Source: Gamsiella multidivaricata (taxonomy: Eukaryota; Mortierellomycota; Mortierellomycetes; Mortierellales; Mortierellaceae). From it: a DNA stretch of 64,000 nucleotides. Of the stretch, positions 49,803-60,734 are shown piece after piece; the first letter of the stretch is position 1, and each line of letters starts with the position of its first letter. Both the position numbers and the translations under genes were made by a program. The notes below the pieces were generated by a model. That model did not search any database and was not told where the DNA came from. It was given only the letters and a program-made list of their open reading frames with translations. The stretch is taken from assembly GCF_025024155.1 (NCBI RefSeq), contig NW_026251731.1, positions 310,001-374,000 on the forward strand, written 5' to 3'.

Positions 49803-52800
49803 ATGTACAACGTAGACGCGTACTTGAAGTCCTTGACATCCAACGCCGCCAAGCTGTCAAAAAAGGTTCAGGATGGCATCGCTGAGAACACACGCGACTT
49901 CCGTTTTGAGAACCAGGCGCACTTTCTTGATACGAACGAAGACAAGATGAGGTACGTATCGTCTTGGTTGTTACCGGGCCCATGTGGCATTTCTCTATGA
50001 CTGGTCATGACACAGCTGGCCACTTTAAGCGCGCTTCTTTTCTGGCAGTATTGCAAAGAAACTAACATTTTTTTTCATTTTCATGTCCCGATAGGGAGAT
50101 TCGAAAGAACTTGGACTCGAAATACGAAAAGGAAAAACTGGATGGGCTGAAGCGGTTAATCGCTGTACGTTATTCATGAACCACTTCTCTCTTTCAGGAT
50201 ATGGCTTCGGAGACCTTCATATCTTCGCGTAATGGATCCGGACTTGAAGCGACACATTTGCACGTGTTTCTCACCATCAATCGTCTTCCCTTCCAATATC
50301 CATTCGCCAACAGATGATCTCCAAGGGCAGGGATGTATCCGAGTTTTTTCCTGACGTGGTCAAGAACGTGGCGTCGAACAGTCTGGAAGTCCGCAAGCTC
50401 GTTTACATCTACATTCTTCGGTATGCAGAGCAGGAGCAGGACCTGGCATTGCTCTCGATCAATACCTTTCAGAAAGATCTAAGTGATAAGAACCAGTTGA
50501 TCAGGGCAATGGCACTGCGTGTCATGTCCGGTATCCGTGTGCCAGTCATCAGTCCAATTGTCATGCTGGGCATTAAAAAGTGCGTCACGGATCTGTCACC
50601 TTATGTCCGCAAGATTGCAGCGCACGCCATTCCAAAGTGTTACCAGTGAGTTTTTTTTTTTTTTTACATGCGATTTTGAGCGAATGGTACTCGAAGGACT
50701 TTCGTGAAGACGGCCTGTCTAATTTATATATCATGGCACAACTATCCAATTAATAGACTGGATCCGGCTCAAAAGGATGCATTGATCGACATTATCAACA
50801 CCATGCTCGGCGACAACTCGACGTTTACAATCGGCAGCGTTCTTATGGCGTTCAATCACGTCTGTCCTGATCGGCTGGATTTGATTCACCCTCAGTACAG
50901 AAAGCTCTGCAGGATGCTCGTAGACATGGATGAGTGGGGTCAAATTACAGCCATGGATTTGCTGCTGCGATACTCGAGGTTTGTTCTCTGATATTATCGC
51001 ATGGGACTTACCGAATTGGAAGACCACGTCAGGCTAATCTGGACAAGCCGACTTGTCTTCTTTACGATTCGCAATCATGATTAGAACTCAATTCTTGAAT
51101 CCCATCGGAAAGACAAGCGCGACAACTACTCGGGCCAAGAAGGAAAAGAGCGTTGTCAAATCATTCTACTCAGACGACGATTCTGATATCTCCCACCACT
51201 CTTCCGACGGCTCAGAATCATCTTCGGATGACGAGAACAACGCTGTCGATCCTGATCTTGCATTCTTGATCAAATGTGCGCTGCCATTGCTCCAAAGTCG
51301 CAACAGTCAGGTATCGTCATCAACTTATGGCATTATACATGGAAGTTTTTGAATGAGAATCTTCGACCCTAACACTTATTACACCGCCTCAATGTTGGCT
51401 GTAGGTTGTTCTGTCGGTCGCTAAACTCTACATGCATCTGGCGCCTGTGGAAGATTCATACAAACTTGGTCGACCTCTCATCAGATTGCTCAGGAGTCAT
51501 CGGGAAATCCAATATGTAGTGCTGAACAACATTGTCGCCATTGCCAGCCAGAGGCCCTACGTGTTTGATCAATTCTACCAGCACTTTTTTGTCCGCTCGA
51601 CAGATCCAGTGTTCATTCGCAACTTGAAGCTCGACATCCTGACTATGATTGCAACAGAGAGCAACATTACGTTCATTCTCCGCGAGCTACAGGAATATGT
51701 CAAGAGCTCAAACAAAGGCTTTGTGACGGAGGCCATCGAGGCCATCGGGCGGTGTGCTTCAAATATACCTGAGATGGCCGAGAGCTGTCTCGGTGGTCTT
51801 CTTAAGCTGGCGTCTAGCAAGTCAGGTAAGCATCTATCATTTTACCTGTAAGAGACTTCTCACTTTGTGTGTTCTCATTCTCTAAACTTTTTTTTTTCTT
51901 TTTTATATACCGCACTTTTACATGCAGACTCTGTTGTTGCCGAGTCCGTTGTTGCAATCCGTCGTCTTCTTCAGCAAAGACCTGACGACAGTATTGCTAT
52001 GATCACGCAGCTTACAAAATTGTTGGATGATATGACGGAACCACTGGCTAGAGCCAACGTTTTCTGGCTTGTGGGCCAACACTGTGTTCAGTTGACGACA
52101 ATTGCGCCGGATGTACTTCGCAAGGCTGCCAAGTCGTTCTGCTCAGAGGTGTGCAACATGGACACGGGTCTGTTTGCAGGGGTCGAAACTTACCATGCTG
52201 CGGTGTATTAACTGTCAATCGTTCATTCTACTCATGTTCAATGACTCATTAGAGCGAAGGAACCAAACTTCAGATCTTGACACTCGGAGGAAAATTGGTT
52301 GCACAAGAAGGAGCATCGTCCAAGACGATCAATCTACTGTTCCAATATATTCTCAACATGGCACGCTATGATCTGGACTACAACGTGCGCGACAGGGCTA
52401 GGTTCTTGAGGGCACTTGTTTATGGAAACCAAAATGACTTGCAATCGGGCGGCTCAGGCGATCAGAATCAGGAGAGCGATGAGAATGGAGAGAGCGAGGA
52501 GCATCGTGATCACGGTGAGGATATGGGAGGGTTCGAGTACAGCGAAAAGGAATTGAATCTGTCGGATCATATCAAGGCCATTCTATTGAGCGAGAAGCCA
52601 GCGCCTGTTCAAGAGAATCCATCTCATGGTATGCAAAGACATCGGAAGTATTGCTTCGATGGAATTACAGCTACGATATTCAGTAAAGCACTAACACTAC
52701 TGCTGTTATTTGTGATGCGGATAGGTCGTGAACAATACAGGGTCGGCTCGATGTCACTGGTGTTGAACCGCGTTGTAGCAGGGTACGAGCCCTTGCCAGA

Positions 52801-53254
52801 ATGGCCAACCACTCAACCTGATCCCTCGGTGCGTCGATTGGCGGCTCAGATGGATGCACCAGGATACATGAATGATCACACAGGATTTGGGAGTGACTCT
52901 GCATTTGCGAAGAGTCGTCAGGCAGCAGGCGGCTTTGATGCTTCGGGTGGGTCGCGATATGATGGACAAGCAGGAGCGTACCGTGGAGCGCAGTCGCTGG
53001 ACAAGTTCTTGGAGTCGTCTTCAGAAGAAGAAACGTCGTCTGAGGAGGAAACTGATTCGGATGAGGATGATGATGGAGAGGAGGAGACGAGTGAAGGAGA
53101 AGACGAAGAGGAGGAAGAAGCGAGCGAAGAGGAGGAGGAGGAGGAGGAGGAGGAGGAAAGCGAGGGGGAAGAGGAGGAGAGTGAAGAAGGGGTATCGTCT
53201 GAAGAGGAGGCGATCCTGCCACCGACGTCGAAGCGCTCCAACGGACGGCGTTGA
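49803..53254 (+). CDS. APL6: AP-3 adaptor complex beta subunit
   Basis: Large subunit of AP-3, which sorts cargo from Golgi/endosomes to the vacuole. Nine exons (49803-49951, 50095-50164, 50314-50645, 50757-50978, 51085-51310, 51405-51825, 51928-52148, 52253-52628, 52725-53254) sum to 848 residues, near the 809 of yeast Apl6. The helical trunk is recognisable: [63 protein letters not shown] and [17 protein letters not shown]. An acidic Ser-rich insertion lies at about residues 280-310 ([22 protein letters not shown]), characteristic of AP-3 beta. The last ~100 residues are almost pure Glu/Ser with GAG-rich codons; as in yeast, no ear domain follows. The phosphorylatable hinge is where casein-kinase Yck3-type control would act, by analogy. 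Confidence 0.95.
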
Positions 53255-53838
53255 TAGCTAATGATGAATGTTTTTTCCAAAATGAAAAAAAGTCTTAATT
53301 GCAGAGCAACGACATGACCAATGGACTAATGGATCGCAATGGTATTGATTGCGGGAATGGTGGAGAAAGGAACACGAATAAGGTTACTATTATTTTTCTC
53401 GGCTACCTTGTTATCTCTCGCGAGACTTTACTCATCGCTCCTTTCCCCCACATCCCCACATCCACATCTATATCCGTAAATCCGCATATCCGCATATTCA
53501 CGTCCACATCCACATCATCTCCCTTGTCATTGTTACTTCATAAGAAGTAGACTCTCAACACTATTCTTCTATTCAGCCCGTCGGTATTGAACAAACTCCA
53601 CCTTCATCCCTCTACATCCCCGTCTATCTCAACACTTCAATAAATAGACTGGTGCTCACCACCGGATCCTTACACTCACATATATTTCCGACGAGAGCAA
53701 AACCTCACGAATCAGATCGTCTTTGTTCATTCTTTCCTTAACCATCCCTCTCCTTTCATTCCTCTACTCTTTCAAGTCCAAAACATCCAGCATAACAAGT
53801 AGAGTGAGCACAACTCCATTTCAGTCACTCAAGACACG
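53255..53838. other. Intergenic region, promoter of the SLC25 carrier
   Basis: 584 nt. Around 53445-53515 the plus strand has repeated CCACATC/CCGCATA-type heptamers. No gene is seen. Confidence 0.45.
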
Positions 53839-55739
53839 ATGGTCGACGCATCCTCTGCCTCAGGGGGATCCTCAGGATTACAATCGACCAGATCACTTCT
53901 TTCGGCGGGTAACAACTCTGTGACACCAACCAATCTTTCACACCACACCAGTGACAACAGCACCAACAACAGCAACCTGCTCGATGCACTGTCTGCAAAT
54001 CCTGGAGTCGTTGGGTTGAGCTCCCAACAGAACCCGTCTTCGTCAATCGCGCATCTGTTTGCATTCACGCCCCATGATTATCAGCTCGTTCAGGACTGGG
54101 CATGGAGTAAGTGCTCATTATCCTTTTTATTTTATTTTTTGTGATTACTATGAACATGAAAAAGAACGGATGGCAATTGAAAACAATTGGGATTAACGGA
54201 AATATATACGTCTCAACTTTATGCAGAGAATAGAACCGTGTTGGCAGCGTCGAGTGCTGCAGTGTGCAGCGTGCTTTCTGGATTTCCTGTAAGTCCCATA
54301 CCAATTCTCCTAGTGGATCAGTAAAACAACATCATATCGCATCGCAGGACGAGAAGAAAGAATGACAATACCACGATTCTGCGCTGGTCAGGGAGGGAGA
54401 GGGGTGTGTGATTGGATTCAATCTGACGAACAAGCTGGACCTTGTGTATGCAATAATAGTTCGACTCTGTCAAGACCAGGATGCAGACTCATTCCTATAA
54501 CTCGATCATGGACTGCGTCCGGAAAACGTATGCAGAGGAAGGCATGGGAGGGTTCTTTCGAGGTAATGTACTCTTCTCCTCGTTCGGCGCCTCAAGCAGA
54601 AAATCGACCTTTTTGACCGAGAAGGAATCGAAACCCGGTTTATGTTCCTAATTAGTATTTTCCATACCCCACCTTTCCTTTTACTTTTAGGCATGATCCC
54701 GCCACTGATCACAGTCTCGATCATTAAATCAATCTCGTTCTCGGTCTACGAGGGCTCAAAACGGAACATCCGGACCCAGTTTCCAGAAACACTGCAGGGC
54801 AACACGATTCCGTCCTTAATCGGACTGACATTCATCTCCGGAAGCATCGCAGGCACGGTCGTGGCGATGATGTCGAGTCCATTGGAGCTTGTGAAACTGC
54901 AGCGGCAACTCGAAAAACTTATGGCGATGGATGCGCGACGACGCCACGCAGCCTCGGTCTCTGCCGCCGCGGCCGCCGAGATGACGCTCTCCCTGACGGG
55001 GGACACGCTTCTGAGAAAAGGATTGGCGGTGGAGAAAAAGAATCCAGCGGCAGAGGCTGCAGCGATGATAAAGGCTGAGAGACAGACACATGGATCGGTA
55101 ACGCAGTATGGACTATCGACGGCGAATAAAAAGGTCAACGTGATTGAGGAGGCGGGGGCGTCGAGCTGGAAGACCGCAAAGACGATCGTGAAGCAAAAGG
55201 GATGGACGGGGTTATATAAGGGCGTGGGCCTGCATATTTCGAGGGATATGATGGGCACGGGTATTTATTTCTCGAGCTATGAGACGATTAAGCGATTGAT
55301 GTCTGAAACGATAGAGCATATACGGCCGCATCCGCACCAGGCTTTGTCATCAGTATCAGCATCAGCATCAGCGCTACAGGGTCAACCGCAACTGCAGGCG
55401 CAGGCGCAACTCAAGGGGCCAGGACCGATGGTACATTTCTTTGCAGGAGGACTCTGCGGCGTCTTCTCGTGGCTGGTCGTGTTCCCGGTCGACTTGGTCA
55501 AGAGCGTAGTCCAGAAGGAGGTTCTGATGCCACAGCCCAAATATTCGGGGGCGCTGGATTGTGCAAAGGATATTGTCCGACGACAGGGCGTGCGAGGGTT
55601 GTATCGGGGATTGAGTGTTACGTGTTACAGGGCGATGCCGATCCATTCCCTCAATTTTCTGGTGTATGAGGCGGTGATGGATTATGTGAAGCAGTGGTCG
55701 GGCCATGGGGACGATGTGTTGCCGGCGGGGGCGCGGTAA
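53839..55739 (+). CDS. SLC25-family mitochondrial carrier with long extensions
   Basis: Inner-membrane solute carrier; substrate unknown. Exons 53839-54106, 54227-54288, 54460-54562 and 54691-55739 sum to 493 residues, far longer than the usual ~300. The three carrier signatures are present: PFDSVKTRMQ, PLELVKLQ and PVDLVKSVVQ, each followed by a GGFFRG/GLYKG/GLYRG-type loop (EEGMGGFFRG, KGWTGLYKGVG, GVRGLYRGLS). The extra length comes from a disordered ~90-residue N-terminus and two inserts: an Ala-rich one after the second signature (about residues 230-300) and a Gln/Ala/Ser one before the third repeat (about 380-400). Motif 1 is split by an intron right after Pro. The GGL-C-GVFSWLVVFP helix before motif 3 is well formed. 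The 3' flank has a CT microsatellite. Confidence 0.9.
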
Positions 55740-55763
55740 CGAAAGGATAGCAGGAAACGAAAT

Positions 55764-55767
<4 letters not shown>

Positions 55768-55814
<47 letters not shown>
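55768..55814 (+). repeat. (CT)n microsatellite, about 23 units
   Basis: A pure CT run starting 29 nt after the carrier stop codon, between the convergent carrier and ferroportin genes. Confidence 0.85.
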
Positions 55815-55816
<2 letters not shown>

Positions 55817-55980
55817 CTCTTGTTTTCCACACCATTTAGAATTCTTCCAAGAAGCAGAAATATTGTACATTAGGGAATCTGACAAACGAAATATAGAAGA
55901 AACAATCCGATTGAGATCAGTAGCATGCAAATGGCGTTCGTCGAGACTTAGGACAAATGTTTAAACAACTGGTCATTGTT

Positions 55981-58788
55981 CTACGGGGAGGCGCTTGGGT
56001 CGCTCACTCTATGAATATATACATGTGAACGCCTAGATGGCCCTGGCTGACCATTATCGCCTCGATCCCGATCTCCTGCATCGTGGCGCTGCACTCCTTC
56101 GCCTTCGTCTTCACCTTCGCCCTCCCGTTCTTCCTCTTGGTCACTTTCCGTCAGAAAACAAGATGATGTCGCTGCGGAAGCGATGCGCTGGTAATGAAAC
56201 AAATGGCCCCGCATACGAACCAAATGAGCAGAATAAACGATTGCGCCGACAACGACACAAGCGAAGGACAGCGTACAAGGAATGAAATACACCTGTGGAT
56301 CGGACCAAATCATGGTGAGAAAGAACTGTCCGAGTTCGAAGAGGCTCATCATAGAGTAATGCCAGCCATTGATGACACCTGCGTTGCTGTTGTTTATGGT
56401 TGAGGAAGAGTAAAGGGAGTTGGGGGAAGGGTCGATAAACTCCTGCATGATCTGGGTGATAATCAAATCAAAGGACCAAACACCTACGCGGGAGAGCGCC
56501 ATTCCAGCTTACAAAGCGATGTAGGAGTTGGGAAAAAAAAAGGAAAAGGATTGCTAGTTAGCGCTTCCGCTTCGATGAAACTAACAAGACGACGCGTCAC
56601 CTATTTAGTTTTTTTCTCCCAGTGATGGTTGTGGAAACGCACCAAAAACCATGGCCTGAACGGGCAAGCGCTCAGAATAGATCGACAGCAAGACCGGTGT
56701 GAGCGTGAGGACTTCGAGCCAGATTGACCAAGCACCTGCACGGACGAGCCCGAGGTAGCGTGTAAGGATCGGCATGAGAATGGTGCCGAGCAGCTCGGAA
56801 AGGGTGCAGATCCCCTTTAGCAGCGCGATTGTACTGGCGGAGAACCCTCTCCATTGTAAGTAGCCGATCATCGTACCCGAGACACTGTTTTGAACAAACA
56901 CAATGTTAGTTTTTAAGGTCCAAAGATAGGGAACCTGGAAATTAGTAGCGTATAAAGTCGTACCTCATCATGTTAATGTAAATAATCGCGTAGGAAAGGG
57001 ATGCTACATGTTAGGGACGTGTCGATAGAGGGTTACAGATACAATTAGCGCGGTGAGTTCATTGCGTATCCATGAATGGGAGAAGTGCACTCATATTTTC
57101 ATACCAAGAAATACGATATGGTGAGTGTATTCGCGAAAAGAACTAATGCTTTGCCAGAAGAATGACGAGCGCGAACGTTCCCTCCTCTGCCTACGTCCTG
57201 CTGCTCCTGTATGGTCTCGTTCGCCATGCTCAATCCTAGCATATATCAAATCTTGCTCCTCGTCATCTAGTGATCCTATTGATCTATGAACCGCAGCTCC
57301 CTGCCTGTGCTTCCGCTTCGGGGTTCGATCTCTGTGATGTACTGTTGTTCCGAATGATCGAGCCACGGACCGGGGCTGCCAGAGCACTGGCGAAGTAAAC
57401 CAGATCCTTCGAACAAGAACAAGCTCCGCCGAGAAGGAAAACATGCACCATACAGCCATGGCTAGGCTGCAGTATCCTGCATTGAATTGAGCGAGCAAGG
57501 CTGCAAAGACTAATGGCGAGACCAGCTTGCAGACAAGGTCAATTCGCTTCATCGTGACATTTATTTCTATTGATACAAGTAAAAAAGAAACAGGAACAAG
57601 TTTTGTGAGTCGTCCTGTGTTGCTTTTGTTCGAATGTGGAAACAACATATTCATGGGAGCAAACCATTGCCTGACAAACATAACGTGTGTTCGCCTTACT
57701 TGTTAGCATGTCAGAATCGGATTGACAGAGTGCGACGACCCAATCGCGTTCGATAGAGATGGACCAGCCTAGGGCGGATAATTTCAAGGTCCCGCTCATG
57801 AGGATCAGGAGCGTAAACAGTGAGTACCCCTGAGATAAGGTCATGGACATATCGTCCTCTGCTGAAATTGCTGCTGCTACCCCTATTGCTGGTGCTGCCG
57901 TTGTTGAGACTGGTGTGGCTAGTATAGGAGAGTCAAGAGCGGACGTAGGATCGAACCAGGTCAAGAGGACCCAGAATCCGAGGGCGCCGAGCACCGTGGT
58001 GGATTTTTGTGTCAAAAGAAATGACTGGACGGCTACCAAATGTGACCACAGAGGATTAGGATTTAGCACGCTTTTAGATAAGATAATAATTGGATTGGGA
58101 ACCGACGTTTCGGATTAATGATTCATAGACTTAATGCAACGCACCAGGTAATCGGGGGGTGGAATCGACCAAGGACCCAACGCTGGTGCTGAATAGGATT
58201 CCGGCAACGGTGGTAGAGAAGCCGTAGATGGACATGGGTAACAAGGTGGTCTTGAAGATCTCCATGATGAAAAAGTAGGATGCAAATTCGTATATCCGCT
58301 CGTCAAATGTGCTACAAAATGGATCAACAATGGATATGTAAATGCCAGCGACTTCCAGCCTTTGCGGAACGTTTCTAATGGCATGAATACCATTTCAGGC
58401 GAACGTATTGATTGCTTGCTTACCAGAGGGCATGCACGGCATAAAGGGATGTGGAAGGGATATGATGCGTTTCTTCATGAGCATTGTAGTCGCTGGGCTC
58501 TTGGTCCTGGTCTTGATCATGCCTCGGTATATCATTATTGCTGTGCTCTGTGAGCAGATCTCGATTGGATTGCCTGGCGGAATAAAGTAGATCTGGCTGA
58601 TGCGGCCCAGGTCCAAGAAGGGGCTGATCGGACCACTGAATCCTATCCTGTTGGTCTGGTGAGGAGGAAGAGGAGAGCGGTGATACGGGTGGATGGGTGG
58701 AGCTAGTGAATGAAGAGGTCATGAGGAAGGACGAAGGAATGGATGAGTGACGAGTGAAATGAGAAGTGTGTGCATGCGTAGTCAACAA
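55981..58788 (-). CDS. Ferroportin-like iron exporter (SLC40 family)
   Basis: Ferroportins export Fe(II) across the plasma or vacuolar membrane. Seven exons (58788-58424, 58311-58145, 58032-57700, 57566-57105, 57003-56964, 56884-56643, 56507-55981) sum to 711 residues. A disordered Ser/Pro/Asp N-terminus (~115 residues) precedes LYAVHAL and the TFDERIYEFASYFFI first helices. Other family matches are LLPMSIYGF, VDSTPRL, LSALGWSISIERDWVV (the TAI-x-x-QRDW segment), TMKRIDLVCKLVSPL, GLVRAGAWSIWLE and RVGVWSFDLIITQIMQEF with GVINGWHYSMMSLFEL. A long loop between helices 6 and 7 (about residues 350-440) is charged. The C-terminus is acidic. The last intron ends in TAAG. Start alternatives include a Met about 22 residues in. 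Confidence 0.92.
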
Positions 58789-59849
58789 GGGCGAGGAATG
58801 CGGGAGCTAAGACAAATAAGGTTCTGCCCGATGGGAAATACATAATTCGATCGACCTTTGCCACACACAAGTGCACCACCCTTTATGAAGCGCTTGATTG
58901 CTTGAAAAATGCAGGCTCCCTGATGACTGTGTAAAGAGTCTTCAAAGCTATGTGTACAGCTCAACTGCGAAACAACGCTTCAAGGAAGAGGAGCCAAAGC
59001 AAACTTTGCGGCAGAGCGGAGTGTAATCCATGAAAGTCTTTTTGTGCGGCAACGCAGGAGTAGCATTGCCTTACTTTGTAATCTGGCTTTACCACCTTTC
59101 CTTCATCCGCCTTCACCTTTCCTGCCATACTTAGTGCACGGGGATGCGGCACAAGCGACTATCTAGCTCGAACACTTACACTGACTTGCACCTATTCTCA
59201 TCTGCATGGCGACACAGACAGCAGTTTATCCTAGGCTTTTCTGTAGTCCATCGTTTTATAGCGTTGGCCTGATATACTATGACTGCATAAAGTTCAAGGA
59301 TACCGCCTCCGCGAACTTCAGTTCTGGACACGTATTTGCGGGATGCATTTTTAAATGCACAAATGGTTTGTATTGAGGAAGGAGCGGCTCATGCTAAAGC
59401 AGAAATACGAACATGACTACCATCTCTAATGGTGCTTTGTTTTTACTCGAGTCTTCATATAACTGTCATTTTTCTTAGTGCGCGCTTACGTATCTGTGTC
59501 GGATGGCTGTTTCTGCAGGTGGTGGAGGAGATTGTGTGTGCCGAGACATTTGCCCATACATCGGCAATGCCATGTCCCGATATTTTCATCTGAATCTTAA
59601 AAGCATTATGCTCCCGTCTACATTAGCTGGCAAACTTGCTCACCGTCTGACATGGTTTTTTGTTTGCGGGATTTCATACACCTTATTGTTATCAAAAGAG
59701 AACAACCCATTCGCCCAAAATGGAGATCTATGGCTGGATGGCCAAGGTCTCGACTTACATTACTCCGCGGAGCTAGACGGGTGTTATAAGGCACAACGTG
59801 GCATTCACTTCTTCACCGCTTCTTTTACTATAGAGCTATTAAGATTCCC
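58789..59849. other. Intergenic region, no certain gene
   Basis: Promoter side of ferroportin and flank of the relic at 59850. A 150-codon plus-strand frame (59503-59955) overlaps the relic in another frame; its first 115 codons match nothing I recognise. A 63-codon minus frame (58961-59152) is equally unsupported. Confidence 0.45.
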
Positions 59850-60330
59850 AGCGTGTCCACTAACTGTGGAGGTGCATTCTCTGGCGCCTGGAGTCTTCTC
59901 TATTTCTTTTTTGGTACTTCGCGAATGGGCGCTTGGTAAGAGGTCATTTGAGTAGCGCATCCATCTCTCTCTTCCTGGCAGGCTCTAGCTTATCATATCG
60001 ATATCTCGCTAGGCGCTTGGGCCCGTTCAGAAAACTCGGCAAAACCTCGCCACGGCGTACAGGTACAGGGCATCGGACCTAGAGGCGAACAAATCTGAAG
60101 AGTCCTTGTTCATGAGATCTATCGTGCCTTTCGTCTGTTCTTCGGAGTACTTTCGCTCCATTCCAAGGCGCCTTTTATCAGATAGAGAATGATCTACAGT
60201 GCACCAGATAAAAATCTAAGGAAGGCAACAGGAAGACCGCATTCTCAAGATTGAGACAGACTTTAACAGACTTCAGGACCTGTTGAGGGACTGCTACTTT
60301 GACATGAACCTGGCAAGTTCTTGTCTAAAT
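59850..60330 (+). pseudogene. Decayed partial copy of the 60735-62511 membrane-protein gene
   Basis: This stretch aligns with the last two exons and the intervening intron of the downstream gene. GGAGGTGCATTCTCTG is identical in both, at about 59864 and 61907. GATATCTCG-TAGGCG around the last acceptor and GAGGCGAACAAA-CTGAAGAGTCCT in the tail exon also match. The first copied exon is still open (GGAFSGAWSLLYFFFGTS against GGAFSAAWGVFYFFFGSS). The second soon meets a TAG and needs a frame shift to reach ASDLEANK-EES. The coiled-coil part is mostly deleted, with only a remnant of the final helix near 60280-60320. No upstream exons could be recognised, so it is a 3'-fragment duplicate. Confidence 0.75.
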
Positions 60331-60734
60331 TGCTATGATAGTACAAGTCGGGCCAGAAGCCAGGACGGAAATTGCCATTAAATATCACCATGGTAGCCAA
60401 GGACGAATAGAACGCGGTAGTTGGTCATTCGCATCTTACCACATGTATAAAGCGAAATATGCTTAAATTTTATGCTTTTCAGGTACAGTTTGGAGGACGA
60501 AGGCTATTCGTCCCTTCCTAACAAAGTCCTCGGAGATTAGTGCATAGAATCCTTTGATCGGGCCCAGATTCTCGTTTTTGTTTTTGTTTTTTTTTTCGCG
60601 ACAACGATGCTGAACCCTACCATCTCCATGACTTAAAACTAGAAGGTCTTCTCTTTTGTTGCGTAGCATCTTCGCTCTTTCTGTCACTCTTCCTTCCAAG
60701 ACCTTGCCTTCTCTATCTCGTTCATAACTCAAAG

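Noticed and set aside
52872..53261. Lys/Arg-rich frame overlapping the AP-3 beta acidic tail
   Set aside because: Frame-shifted reading of the GAG/GAA repeats that encode the Glu/Ser tail.
54362..54616. Open frame starting in carrier intron 2
   Set aside because: It runs through an intron that must be removed to join GFP to FDSVKTR of carrier signature 1.
58961..59152. 63-codon minus-strand frame upstream of ferroportin
   Set aside because: Short and without similarity to known small proteins; no splice extension.
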